Shown: piece by piece, positions 1 to 8,301 of the stretch
Layout of the letters: the number at the start of each line of letters is the position of its first letter
Position numbering within the stretch: position 1 is the first letter of the stretch
Assembly (NCBI GenBank): GCA_964575845.1
Contig: CAZNSX010000002.1
Location: 653,376-717,375, forward strand
DNA: 64,000 bases
Source of the DNA: CAZNSX01 sp964575845
GTDB taxonomy: Bacteria > UBA8248 > CAZNSX01
Reading direction: 5' to 3'
The notes under the pieces: generated by a model
What the model was told of the DNA's origin: nothing
The model's input: the letters and a program-made list of their open reading frames with translations, nothing else
Databases searched by the model: none
Program-made: the position numbers and the translations under genes

Positions 1-312
1 CGTGGGCATCCATACCTCCTTGGCCCCGAGCTTAAGGGCCGCCTCCACGGCCGCAGGATTTATGCCGCCCACATAGGAATTGAGGACGATCCCGCCGAAG
101 ACCCGGATGCCCTCGAGCTCCCGGTCCAGAAGGTAGGCCCTGGAGGCTGTGCTCTCGTGATGGCACTTGAGCATGACCCCCGCCATCCCCGCCTCCCGGC
201 AGGCGAGAGCTATCTCCCTATCGTCAGCCAGGCGGGGAAAGAGGCAGGGATACGGGTGGGAATGGAGATCCAGGGCACCATTCATGCTTATGAGACCGCT
301 ACTTCCCTCCAT
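1..312 (-). CDS. DUF6282-like metal-hydrolase-type protein, C-terminus cut by window edge
   Basis: The frame is open from an ATG at 312 to the left edge (104 codons), so only the N-terminus is present. Residues about 14-22 read LDLHSHPYP, a His-x-His metal-binding signature of PHP/amidohydrolase-type TIM barrels. The following text (arginine-rich segment, MAGVMLKCHHEST, GGIVLNSYVGG) resembles DUF6282 proteins, which have no established reaction. The start overlaps the stop of the upstream dehydrogenase by 14 bp, so the two are probably translationally coupled and part of the same catabolic operon. The family call is from memory of the motif pattern. Confidence 0.6.
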   Translation of the reverse strand, partial: MEGSSGLISMNGALDLHSHPYPCLFPRLADDREIALACREAGMAGVMLKCHHESTASRAYLLDRELEGIRVFGGIVLNSYVGGINPAAVEAALKLGAKEVWMPT

Positions 313-1489
313 GCCGCTCCTCCATTCTTATGGCTCCCGTAGGGCAGAACTCAAGGCAAAGGCCACAGCCGTCGCAGCTCTCCGGGATGAAGGTCATATC
401 GGGTGTGAACTCGATGGCGTCATAGAAACAGACTTTGCCGCAGAGCCGGCAGTTCGTGCAGAGGTCCTGTATCAGCGCGGCCACCTTCGCAGGCCTCCTT
501 GCATACTCCTCGATTGTTGTCAGATGGCGGAGCGCTACGCCGCGAAACTCCTCTATATTGCTGTAGCCCTTGGCGCGCACGAAGCCCCTGAGGCCTTCCA
601 CGAGCTTCCTAAGGTGGTCATAGTGCTCCCACATCACTGACGTGCAGACCTGGACGGTGGTCGCCCCCAGCATGATGTACTCCACCACGTCCTGCCAGGT
701 GCCTATACCGCCCACAGCCGAGATGGGAAGTTGGACCTCCCTTGCCACCTCTGCCACGAATCTCTGGATGATGGGCTTTATGGCGGGCCCGGTATAGCCT
801 CCGAAGGCCGGCAGAATAGGCTCACCCGTGTTGATGTCCACGCCCGCAAAGGCCCTGACGGAGTTGCTTATGACCAGGGCGTCGGCCCCTCCTTCTTTAG
901 CCCTCTGGGCCACCTCCACCATGTCTGAAACGTTGGGGGTGAGTTTTACGGCGAGGGGAAGGGAAGTCCCCGCACGGGCGGCCTTTGTTTGAAGGAGTGT
1001 GCGCTCGGGGTCATTCCCCATGCGGTAGCCCACGCCTTCTCTGGCCGAGGGCATGGGGCAGGAGACATTCAGCTCGATCATGGCGGCGAAGCCGGTGGCC
1101 GAGACCTCCCGGGTCAGAGCCTCCGTCTGCTCAAGGTCGGGGTTGGCCACCAGGCTCGCAATAACTGGCGCTCCACCCGAAGCCGCCACCTCAAGCTCCC
1201 GCTTCACCCATTCCTCCTTGGTGATGGTGGTATAGAGCTCGAGGTTGAGCATGGCCATGGGCTTCCCCCTCAGACGGAATACCCTGAAGCGGCCAGAGCG
1301 CGGGTGCTGGGCCCAGGTGGATGGAGGGCCGATGCTCTTGGGGACGACGGCCCCGGCCCCGGCGCGTGCGGCTCTCCGGGAGTGCTCCCCATCCCAGCCC
1401 GGAGTGGCCGACGCGAGGATTACGGGGTTATGGAGCTCAAGGCCGGCGAAATTGACCTTGAGAAGGTTATCTTCCCCCTTTTTGGCCAT
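299..1489 (-). CDS. PreA-type dihydropyrimidine/dihydroorotate dehydrogenase with C-terminal 2x[4Fe-4S] domain
   Basis: 396 aa. Residues about 10-310 form a class 1 dihydroorotate-dehydrogenase FMN barrel: VNFAGLELHNPVILAS near the N-terminus, IELNVSCPMP mid-protein and a GGIGTWQD phosphate-binding loop. The C-terminus carries two ferredoxin clusters (CTNCRLCGKVC and CDGCGLCLEFCP). This architecture matches PreA, the catalytic subunit of NAD-dependent dihydropyrimidine dehydrogenase, but the flavin partner PreT is not in the window. A role in reducing or oxidising a cyclic amide or enoate is likely; the substrate is unknown. It lies 63 bp downstream of the alcohol dehydrogenase gene in the same-strand run. 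Confidence 0.85.
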   Translation of the reverse strand: MAKKGEDNLLKVNFAGLELHNPVILASATPGWDGEHSRRAARAGAGAVVPKSIGPPSTWAQHPRSGRFRVFRLRGKPMAMLNLELYTTITKEEWVKRELEVAASGGAPVIASLVANPDLEQTEALTREVSATGFAAMIELNVSCPMPSAREGVGYRMGNDPERTLLQTKAARAGTSLPLAVKLTPNVSDMVEVAQRAKEGGADALVISNSVRAFAGVDINTGEPILPAFGGYTGPAIKPIIQRFVAEVAREVQLPISAVGGIGTWQDVVEYIMLGATTVQVCTSVMWEHYDHLRKLVEGLRGFVRAKGYSNIEEFRGVALRHLTTIEEYARRPAKVAALIQDLCTNCRLCGKVCFYDAIEFTPDMTFIPESCDGCGLCLEFCPTGAIRMEERHGGK

Positions 1490-1552
1490 AAAAGGATACT
1501 CTCTCTTATGGAGCGACCGTCTGCAAGCTCAGGCCGCCCTTGGCGGGCAGCC

Positions 1553-2572
1553 TCACTGAAAGGTCATCACGCCCCGGCCCAAGACCTTGCCCGAGAGCAG
1601 GTCAGAGCAGAGCTCATTGATCTCCTCTAACCTGCGCCTGTTGCTCACATAGGGCTTGAGCCGTCCCTCTTCCACAAGTCTGACCGATTCGATGAGCTCC
1701 TGCTTTGTGGCGCCCCGGCAGCCTATGATCTCTTTCTCCCGCAAGAATATCCCCATGAAGGGGACGGTGAAAACCTGATGGGTGTAGCCGACGACAAGCA
1801 CCTTTCCCCCGGGTTTTAGAAGTTCCAAGTCCTGGGCGATACCATCTTCGAGTCCCACGATATCGGCCACCACCTCCACCCCCTCACCACCGGTGAAGTC
1901 CATGACGGCCTCCTTGAGGCTCTCGGTGCGGGTGTTGACGGTGAGGTCCGCTCCAAGCTCCCGGGCAATCCGGAGTTTTTCGGGGTTTCGGCTCGTGGCG
2001 ATAGCACGTGCACCCATTAGCTTTGCTATCTGAAGCCCCTGAAAGCCCAGCCCCCCAAGGCCGACTATGACAACGGTGTCGCCAAGGGAGACCTCCCCCT
2101 TGGCCCTCAGGGCGTGGTACATGACGGCGACCGCATCGTTGATAACGCAGGCTTCCTCCACCGGGATCTCACTGTCTACCTTGACGAGGCTCGACGCCCT
2201 GACGAGGGTGAACTGGGCGTGGCTGCCGGGAATCTCAAAGCCCAGCCTGAGCATGCTCTGGCAGTGGTGCGGTCTCCCCGTGCGACAGAAGGTGCATACC
2301 CCGCAGACCTGGTCAATGGTGGAAACTACCCGGTCTCCCTTCTCAAAGCCATCCACCCCTTCTCCCAGGGCCTCAACCTCGGCCACGAACTCGTGCCCCG
2401 CGATGTGGGGAAGGGAGAGGCTCGGGAGCCTCCCCTTCATCAGCTTCGTGTCGCTGACGCAGAGAGCCGTGGCTAGTACCCTGAGAAGTACTTGCCCCCG
2501 GTCGGGGTGCGGCTCGGGCACATCTTCGACGGAGAAACCCTGGTCGAACTCCTTGATCAGAGCCGCCTTCAT
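1553..2572 (-). CDS. zinc-dependent medium-chain alcohol dehydrogenase
   Basis: 339 aa, normal MDR length. The catalytic-zinc ligands are present (Cys in ALCVSDT, GHE motif), as is the structural-zinc lobe CGVCTFCRTGRPHHC and the Rossmann motif VGLGGLGFQG near residue 170. It should oxidise an alcohol or reduce a carbonyl with NAD(P). It sits 21 bp downstream of the M24 protein gene and upstream of the PreA-type dehydrogenase, so it probably acts on an intermediate of the same pathway. Substrate cannot be read from sequence. Confidence 0.85.
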   Translation of the reverse strand: MKAALIKEFDQGFSVEDVPEPHPDRGQVLLRVLATALCVSDTKLMKGRLPSLSLPHIAGHEFVAEVEALGEGVDGFEKGDRVVSTIDQVCGVCTFCRTGRPHHCQSMLRLGFEIPGSHAQFTLVRASSLVKVDSEIPVEEACVINDAVAVMYHALRAKGEVSLGDTVVIVGLGGLGFQGLQIAKLMGARAIATSRNPEKLRIARELGADLTVNTRTESLKEAVMDFTGGEGVEVVADIVGLEDGIAQDLELLKPGGKVLVVGYTHQVFTVPFMGIFLREKEIIGCRGATKQELIESVRLVEEGRLKPYVSNRRRLEEINELCSDLLSGKVLGRGVMTFQ

Positions 2573-2593
2573 TTCCCCACCCCCCTTCTGGCT

Positions 2594-3808
2594 CTAGCCG
2601 CAGACCACGAGCTCCTTACATGGGTATTTCGTTATGACCTCGTGGCCATCGGCCGTGACCACTATCTCTTCTTCTATCCTGGCCCCAAAAGAGCCATCTT
2701 CTGAGCCGCAGTAGGTCTCAAGCGCAAACAGCATGTTCTCCTCTAAGGGGAAGGGGTTATCGATGGAGAAGAGACGGCTCACCACGGGCTTCTCCCAGAT
2801 GCTCATCCCCACTCCGTGGCCGAACTGAAGAAAGAGGGCCGCGCGCTCATCGGCAAACCCTAACTCCTCGGCCTTTGGCCACCTTGAGGCAATGTCGCCC
2901 GTCGTGTTTCCCGGCTTTACCTCTTCAATAGAGTCATAGAGCCAGGTTATGCATTTCTTATAGATCTCCCGCTGCTTCGGGGTGGGCTCACCGCAGATGA
3001 AGGTGCGGTAGTAGCAGGTGCGGTAGCCGTTGAAGACGTTTCCGATGTCCATAAAGATGAGGTCACCGGGCCTCACCATCCGGTCTGAGAAGTCGTGGGG
3101 GTGGGGGTTTGTCCTGTCACCGGTGACGCAGTTCACGAACTCCACCTCATCCGCCCCCTGGCTGTATAGGATCTCGTTAACGAGCGCAACGATTTCGTTT
3201 TCCCTGACGCCTGGCTTTATGAACCTCACCACAGCATCATAGGCCGCGTCCACCATCGCGGCCGAGAGCTTCATGATCTCGATCTCGTCCTTGGTCTTTA
3301 TCCTGCGGCAATCGAGCAGAGGCTCCTGGCCGTCCTCCACTCGGATGTCCGCCTTCGTTATGGCCTTGTAGAGGGGCACATCCCAGATGTCGATGCCCAG
3401 AGGTTCTTCCAGCACCCCGTGGTCGCCCAGAACAGCCTTCAGGATATCCATGAACCGCTCGACAGCCTTCACCTCTGAGGGGACCACCCCCCTCATCCAG
3501 GTGACCGAGGGCTGCACCTTGCCCTTGAGCCAGGGGCAGAGCTCATTTTTCACCCTTGCGGCGCTGCCCACCTCGAAGTGAACGGGGTCTCCCCCACGGG
3601 GAAGGATGGTGAAGCGGCACATCTTGTCCTTTGTCCAGACGCCCAGGGTGGTGCCGGTGATGTAGCGGATATTGTTGTTGTCGAAGCAGAGAAAAGCGCC
3701 GAGGCCGCTTTTCTTGAGCTGAGCCTTGGCCCGCTCCAGACGCTCCCGCCTCAGACGGTCATAATCGATCTTCACCTCGCTATCCCGCTCCATGGTCCCG
3801 TGGGTCAT
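2594..3808 (-). CDS. M24 family Xaa-Pro-peptidase/creatinase-like protein
   Basis: 404 aa with an N-terminal creatinase-type domain (about 20-165) and a C-terminal pita-bread M24 domain. In the M24 core the first metal Asp is kept (D254 in FMDIGNVFNGY), His is kept (FGHGVGM) and both Glu are kept (FALET, RIEEEIVVT), but the second Asp of the usual GYxSDxTR motif is Cys265 (GYRTCYYRTF). Loss of one ligand suggests a creatinase-like, possibly metal-free C-N hydrolase rather than a standard aminopeptidase. Neighbouring PLP and racemase-family genes favour a catabolic amidohydrolase role, which is inference. Confidence 0.8.
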   Translation of the reverse strand: MTHGTMERDSEVKIDYDRLRRERLERAKAQLKKSGLGAFLCFDNNNIRYITGTTLGVWTKDKMCRFTILPRGGDPVHFEVGSAARVKNELCPWLKGKVQPSVTWMRGVVPSEVKAVERFMDILKAVLGDHGVLEEPLGIDIWDVPLYKAITKADIRVEDGQEPLLDCRRIKTKDEIEIMKLSAAMVDAAYDAVVRFIKPGVRENEIVALVNEILYSQGADEVEFVNCVTGDRTNPHPHDFSDRMVRPGDLIFMDIGNVFNGYRTCYYRTFICGEPTPKQREIYKKCITWLYDSIEEVKPGNTTGDIASRWPKAEELGFADERAALFLQFGHGVGMSIWEKPVVSRLFSIDNPFPLEENMLFALETYCGSEDGSFGARIEEEIVVTADGHEVITKYPCKELVVCG

Positions 3809-3896
3809 CGTCTTTCTCCTCTCCTGAGAGCCCCAAGCCCCCCTTGACCATAGCCTTCAGAGATTCCCCTGAAGGCCTGGTGAGAAATCCCGCCTT

Positions 3897-4949
3897 TCAA
3901 TTTATGATATCCCATCCGGCCTGATATCTGTCAAGCTCCCTGGCACTTCGCTCATCCAGATGGTGCTCTCTGTCGGGCACCTCTAACTCCTTCTCCTCAC
4001 CACAAAGGGCCGTGGAGAAGTAGCGCTGACCGGTGTCGTTGACCATCAGGACAATGCGCTTTATCTCTGGATGAGCCTTAGAGAGTTTCAGTGCGGCGGC
4101 CACATTGCAGCCGGAGCTTATGCCGCAGAAGATCCCCTCCTCGCGGGCCAGGCGCTTGGCCATGAGGATACTCTCTTCGGTAGCGGTGGTGATGACCCCT
4201 GTAAGAAGACTGACGTCCAAGTCGAGGGGGACAAACCCATCCCCTATGCCCTCGATGCCGTGGGGGCCCCATTCCCTCCGCGATAGAAGGGGGCATTCGG
4301 CCGGTTCCACAGCATAGAGCTTTACCTCAGGGTCTTGCTCCCTGAGGTAGCGGCCCACACCGGTAATGGTGCCCCCCGACCCCTGGGACGCGACGAAAGC
4401 ATCGATGCGCCCATCCATCTGCTCCCAGACCTCGGGACCGGTGGTGAGATAATGGGCCTCTATATTGTCGGGGTTATCGAACTGGGCCGGGACCCAGTAG
4501 AGCCCGGGTGCCTTTCGGCGCTCCTCATCCAGGCGCCTAAGGGCCAGGTCAACGTCGCTCTCCCCCCCCGGGGTGAAGATGAGGGTAGCTCCGTAAACCC
4601 TCATGATTTTTTTCCTCTCCGCGCTCATTCCCTCGGGCATGACTATGGTGCAAGGGTAGCCCTTAACCGCGGCCACGAAAGCACATGATATGCCAGCATT
4701 TCCCGTGGAGCACTCGATAACCTTCATTCCGCGCCTGAGCTCCCCCCTCTCCTCGGCCCGGGTGAACATGGTGTAGTAAATGCGGTCCTTCAGGCTCCCT
4801 GTGGGAGAGAACCATTCGAGCTTTCCGAAAAGCTCCGCGGAAACCTTCTCGCTCAGACGGCCTAGCCTGAGGAGGGGAGTGTGACCTATAGTTTCGAAGA
4901 CGTTATTGCAAGCGCGCCGGTGGCGGTCCCATTGAAGGACTGGGGTCAT
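3897..4949 (-). CDS. cysteine-synthase-family PLP enzyme
   Basis: 350 aa, fold-type II PLP enzyme. Signature features: NVFETIGHTPLLRL at the N-terminus, the PLP lysine in PTGSLKDR, the substrate loop STGNAGISCAF, the phosphate-binding GSGGTITGVGRYL and EGIGDGFVP. These match CysK/CysM-like O-acetylserine or cystathionine beta-synthase relatives. Its ATG overlaps the stop of the threonine-synthase-like gene by 4 bp (ATGA), implying coupled translation. With a second PLP beta-enzyme alongside, a beta-replacement or elimination on an unusual amino acid is as plausible as housekeeping cysteine synthesis. Confidence 0.8.
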   Translation of the reverse strand: MTPVLQWDRHRRACNNVFETIGHTPLLRLGRLSEKVSAELFGKLEWFSPTGSLKDRIYYTMFTRAEERGELRRGMKVIECSTGNAGISCAFVAAVKGYPCTIVMPEGMSAERKKIMRVYGATLIFTPGGESDVDLALRRLDEERRKAPGLYWVPAQFDNPDNIEAHYLTTGPEVWEQMDGRIDAFVASQGSGGTITGVGRYLREQDPEVKLYAVEPAECPLLSRREWGPHGIEGIGDGFVPLDLDVSLLTGVITTATEESILMAKRLAREEGIFCGISSGCNVAAALKLSKAHPEIKRIVLMVNDTGQRYFSTALCGEEKELEVPDREHHLDERSARELDRYQAGWDIIN

Positions 4950-6217
4950 AAGCTTCTCCTCTCAAGAATATTATTGATTGCCTCATAGGCCCTCTCCACC
5001 TGTGAGAGTGCCGCCTCAACCTCGATGAGCTTCCCGCGGGCCGCCCTCCGGGCCGATTTGAGGTCCTTAAGGCCGTTTCCCGTTGCCAGGACCACAATCC
5101 TCTCCTCAGGGACCAGGTCCTTTTTCCCATGCAGCTGCAAGAGTCCCGCCATGCCCGCCGCCCCCGCCGGCTCCGCGAAGACCCCCGCCTCTCTTGCCAG
5201 GAGGTCCATGGCCTGCAGGATCTCTTCGTCCCTGACAGCCAGAAAGCCACCTCCTGATTCCCTGACGGCCCTCAGGGCCTTGACCTGATCCCGGGGCACG
5301 CCAACGCAGATGCTGTCGGCAAGGGTCTCGGGTCTTGCCACCCGAGCGACTCTTTCTCCCGCCTCAAATGCGCTGACGAGAGGCTTAGCTCCCTCGGCCT
5401 GCACTCCCATGAGGCGGGGGAGCTTATCAATCAGGCCCAGGCGGTGGAATTCCTTGAAACCCTTCCATAGCCCGCTGATGATGCAACCGTCGCCCACTCC
5501 GAGGAAAACCCTGTCGGGCACCTCAAAGGAGAGCTGCTCACAGATCTCAAACGCTGTCGTCTTCTTTCCCTCCCCCATGTAAGGGTTGAAGGCGGTGTTC
5601 CGGCAGTACCAGCCCCATCTCTCACAGGCCCTGATGGAAAGCTCAAAAGCCTCGTCGTAGCTTCCCCTCACGGCGAAGATATAAGCCCCGTGGATGAGCA
5701 GTTGGGTGAGTTTTGCAGGAGGAGCGTCTCGTGGCACGAATATGATGGAGGGAAGCCCCGAGGCGGCCGAGAGGGCGGCCAGGGAGGCGGCGGCATTTCC
5801 GGTCGATGCAACAGCAATAGCCCGGGCTCCTCTCTCCAGAGCCCTCGCCACCCCCACGGCGGAGGCCCTGTCCTTGAGGGAGCCGGAGGGATTGAGCCCC
5901 TCGTCCTTGATGAAAAGACCTTCCAGGCCAAGCCTGGCCCTGAGTCGAGGGGCCTTGTAAAGGGGGGTGAACCCCACCCTGAGCTCCCCTAGAAGCTCTT
6001 TATCCTTGATAGGGAGAAGAGGGAAGTACCGGTCGATCTTGAGCTCCCCCCGACCCGAGAAGCTCTCCCGGCTCACCTCCTTCCTCAGGGCCTCGTAATC
6101 ATAAACGGGGCATAGGGTGCCCTCAAGCTCACCGCACCTGGAGCAGCAGTACTCTACCTCTTCAGGCGGGTACTCCCTTCCGCAGGAGGAGCACCTGAGA
6201 GCCTCTACCGTTCCCAT
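4946..6217 (-). CDS. threonine-synthase-like PLP enzyme
   Basis: 423 aa. An N-terminal zinc-ribbon (CSSCGREYP and CCSRCG) is followed by the fold-II PLP domain with the lysine in PSGSLKDRAS and the loop VASTGNAAASLAAL. This is the short, archaeal-type threonine synthase arrangement, but related proteins also act as dehydratases or diaminopropionate-type lyases. No homoserine kinase or dehydrogenase is near. It overlaps the downstream cysteine-synthase-like gene by 4 bp and starts 16 bp after the racemase-family gene, so it belongs to the catabolic cluster. Confidence 0.75.
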   Translation of the reverse strand: MGTVEALRCSSCGREYPPEEVEYCCSRCGELEGTLCPVYDYEALRKEVSRESFSGRGELKIDRYFPLLPIKDKELLGELRVGFTPLYKAPRLRARLGLEGLFIKDEGLNPSGSLKDRASAVGVARALERGARAIAVASTGNAAASLAALSAASGLPSIIFVPRDAPPAKLTQLLIHGAYIFAVRGSYDEAFELSIRACERWGWYCRNTAFNPYMGEGKKTTAFEICEQLSFEVPDRVFLGVGDGCIISGLWKGFKEFHRLGLIDKLPRLMGVQAEGAKPLVSAFEAGERVARVARPETLADSICVGVPRDQVKALRAVRESGGGFLAVRDEEILQAMDLLAREAGVFAEPAGAAGMAGLLQLHGKKDLVPEERIVVLATGNGLKDLKSARRAARGKLIEVEAALSQVERAYEAINNILERRSL

Positions 6218-6233
6218 TGAGGAGGAGAGACCC

Positions 6234-6956
6234 TCACGCCCTCACCTCACGGTAGAGGCGGTTCACGGCGTTTATAGCGGCCTGATTGCTCGTAACGATG
6301 GGCAGGCGAAAGCTCTCTCTCAGGAGTGGGAGCGCCCGCACGGCCGCTAGGTTAGTGCAGGAGAAGAAAAGACAGTCAGCCCCGGCGGCCTTGAACCTCT
6401 CCTTCGCAAAGCGCACTATTTCCGAAGGAGCCACCTGGCCTATTGCGAAGTTCTCGCTGATTCCCATACCATCGATGCTGAGGACCTCAAACCCCCCCTC
6501 CTCCAGGCTCTTCTTGATGGTGTGGTTCAGCTCTTCCACATAAGGGGTGAAAACAGCCAGGCGTTTGGCTCCCAGATGGGCGAAATCCTCAGAAAGGGCC
6601 ATTAGAACGCTGATGGCTCTCCCTCTTGTTCTCCTTTCGAGGCCCTGGACTATTTCTCGGTCAAACTCAAGCCCCCCCAGAGAGCCGGCCGAAGTGCAAC
6701 CGAAGACGGTGAGCTTGGGCTTAAGCGTGCGGATCATCTCCGCCGCAACCGGGAGGGAATCCCTGACCATGCGTTCCTCTCCCTGCCGCGTTGTCTCTTC
6801 AAGGAACATGCGCGACGTATAGACCTCTATCCCCTCTTCCAACTCCCGGTGGAAGTCCTCCTCCATGGTCGTATTGGAGGAGGGGACTATGAGCCCCACC
6901 CGGAACTTTTCCTTCGGGCTCCATTCCCGCACATTAATCTCGGTGGACTCAGGCAT
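6234..6956 (-). CDS. Asp/Glu racemase / maleate isomerase superfamily protein
   Basis: 240 aa from the ATG at 6956, which has a strong upstream GGAGGAAGGAAGAG ribosome site; an in-frame start at 7055 would lie deep inside the preceding gene. The N-terminal RVGLIVPSSNTTMEEDF is typical of the maleate isomerase/arylmalonate decarboxylase branch. Both catalytic cysteines are visible (VFGCTSAGS and FFSCTNLAAV). Members isomerise, racemise or decarboxylate dicarboxylates without cofactor; EutA of ectoine catabolism belongs to the same superfamily. The gene overlaps the epimerase-like gene by 8 bp. Confidence 0.8.
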   Translation of the reverse strand: MPESTEINVREWSPKEKFRVGLIVPSSNTTMEEDFHRELEEGIEVYTSRMFLEETTRQGEERMVRDSLPVAAEMIRTLKPKLTVFGCTSAGSLGGLEFDREIVQGLERRTRGRAISVLMALSEDFAHLGAKRLAVFTPYVEELNHTIKKSLEEGGFEVLSIDGMGISENFAIGQVAPSEIVRFAKERFKAAGADCLFFSCTNLAAVRALPLLRESFRLPIVTSNQAAINAVNRLYREVRA

Positions 6957-7359
6957 CTCTTCCTTCCTCCACAAGCTCCCAGAGGGCTCCCATGGTGCTC
7001 TTCGGGTGGACGAACGCGACCCAGGTGTGGTGGGCGCCGGGGCGGGGCTCCTCATCCACGAGCTTGAGGCCGGCCTCTGAGAGCCTCTTCATAGCCTCCC
7101 GGACGCTCTCCACATGATAGGCGATGTGATGTACCCCCTCCCCGCGTTTCTCCAGAAACTTGGCCATCGCACAGGTGGGGTTCAAGGGCGCTATGAGCTC
7201 TATGCGGTTTCTTCCCACCCGGCAGAGGATAACCTCAACCTCCTGCTCGGCCACAACCTCCCGTCCCTCCAGCTTCGCGCCCAGAGTTCCCACGTAGAGG
7301 TCCGCCGCCCGTCCGAGGTCTCGCACTGCTATGCCTATGTGATGGATGTCCCTAAGCAA
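6949..7359 (-). CDS. methylmalonyl-CoA epimerase-like VOC protein
   Basis: 136 aa, the size of methylmalonyl-CoA epimerase. Two VOC repeats are visible: IHHIGIAVRDLGRAADLY and GVHHIAYHVESVREAMKRL. Metal-ligand candidates are His in each repeat start plus Glu in RIELIAP and ALWELVEE. In propionate metabolism this enzyme interconverts the methylmalonyl-CoA epimers; no mutase gene lies in the window, so another vicinal-oxygen-chelate reaction is possible. It stands at the head of the minus-strand run, 58 bp after pyrR. Confidence 0.75.
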   Translation of the reverse strand: MLRDIHHIGIAVRDLGRAADLYVGTLGAKLEGREVVAEQEVEVILCRVGRNRIELIAPLNPTCAMAKFLEKRGEGVHHIAYHVESVREAMKRLSEAGLKLVDEEPRPGAHHTWVAFVHPKSTMGALWELVEEGRDA

Positions 7360-7417
7360 AAGTTTCTCCCCTTTTATCAGAAAACTGAAACGCGCCCCGG
7401 GCTAAGGGTTTCATCCT

Positions 7418-7960
7418 TCAGTCGGCCTCGCGCTCCAGCACCACTTCATCCACACCGTCCACCTCCCTCAGGCGCACCCTCACCCTCTCTTCCAGTGAGG
7501 TGGGGAGGTTCTTTCCGACAAATTCAGCCCTTATGGGAAGCTCCCTGTGCCCACGGTCCACGAGCACGGCAAGGCTCACCATTCGGGGCCTTCCCAGGTC
7601 CATGAGGGCATCGAGCGCAGCCCTCGCAGTGCGTCCCGTGAACATGACGTCATCTACGATGAGGAGGTGCACATCATTTATGTTGAAGTCGACCTCGGTC
7701 TTGCGGATGACGAGTTTGTTTTTGAGGATGTCTATGTCATCCCGGTGAATCCCAATATCGAGAACCCCCAGGGGGAGGGAGATCCCGACCTCGCAGGCAA
7801 TGATGGAGGCCAAGCGATGGGCAAGATATTCCCCCCGGGTTCTGATCCCTATGAGAGCCAATCCTTCGGTGCCCTGATTCTTCTCGATAACCTGATGAGC
7901 CATGCGGCTTAAGGCCCTTTGGATATCTTTTTCGTCGAGGATGGTGAAGGTCGTTCCCAT
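7418..7960 (-). CDS. pyrR: PyrR bifunctional pyrimidine regulator / uracil phosphoribosyltransferase
   Basis: 180 aa, the expected length. The PRPP-binding motif LLIVDDVMFTGRTARAAL is clear, as are GIRTRGEYLAHRL and LGVLDIGIHRDD, diagnostic for PyrR. PyrR makes UMP from uracil and PRPP and in many bacteria attenuates pyr operons by binding leader RNA. No pyrB or pyrC gene follows; downstream instead is the catabolic run with a PreA-type dehydrogenase, so a link to pyrimidine breakdown or simple adjacency are both possible. Confidence 0.9.
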   Translation of the reverse strand: MGTTFTILDEKDIQRALSRMAHQVIEKNQGTEGLALIGIRTRGEYLAHRLASIIACEVGISLPLGVLDIGIHRDDIDILKNKLVIRKTEVDFNINDVHLLIVDDVMFTGRTARAALDALMDLGRPRMVSLAVLVDRGHRELPIRAEFVGKNLPTSLEERVRVRLREVDGVDEVVLEREAD

Positions 7961-8008
7961 TCCTTCTTTCTCTTGAGAGAAGTCCTACGAGCCAGAGGAG
8001 ACGCATAG

Positions 8009-8033
8009 ATAGAATAACTCCGGTTAATTCTAT
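8009..8033. promoter_or_regulatory. inverted repeat, candidate operator
   Basis: Arms ATAGAAT (8009-8015) and ATTCTAT (8027-8033) are perfectly complementary around a CTCCGG-containing centre, about 50 bp upstream of the pyrR start. It could be an operator or part of the pyrR leader RNA. The role is inferred from symmetry and position only. Confidence 0.3.
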
Positions 8034-8082
8034 AGGATGCGGCGAGCCCTTGTCCATTCCTTTCCTCCCCTTGAACTTTTTG

Positions 8083-8112
8083 TTGACATCTCCAAAAGCC
8101 CATTGCTATCAG
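8083..8112 (+). promoter_or_regulatory. putative sigma-70 promoter for the 8302 gene
   Basis: A consensus -35 TTGACA (8083-8088) is followed after 18 bp by TATCAG (8107-8112). It would give a leader of roughly 180 nt before the PLP enzyme gene. Confidence 0.35.
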
Positions 8113-8301
8113 TTAGGAGACACGTGACGGCGTCGCGCGGGGGAGGGCCTCTGCGCACCTGGCCGCCAATATTGGGCGGGTTGGTGCTTCGCCCTCACCA
8201 TGGGGGAATGAGCTTAGCCGAAAAGGCGCCGGGGGTAGAGCTTCAGAGCGCGGGCCCAATCGACGCCTACGCCACAAACCTTATCTTTCCGAGGAGCGGT
8301 G

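Larger units (their letters stand above)
7961..8301. other. divergent intergenic region between pyrR and the D-cysteine-desulfhydrase-like gene
   Basis: 341 bp without a convincing gene. It contains an AT-rich inverted repeat at 8009-8033, a sigma-70-like promoter at 8083-8112 and a GC-rich imperfect palindrome around 8162-8180 (CCGCC AATATT GGGCGG). It must hold the promoters of both divergent transcription units. Confidence 0.5.

Noticed and set aside
6957..7055. N-terminal extension of the racemase-family gene
   Set aside because: The extra 33 codons lie within the VOC gene and the strong ribosome site is directly before the ATG at 6956.
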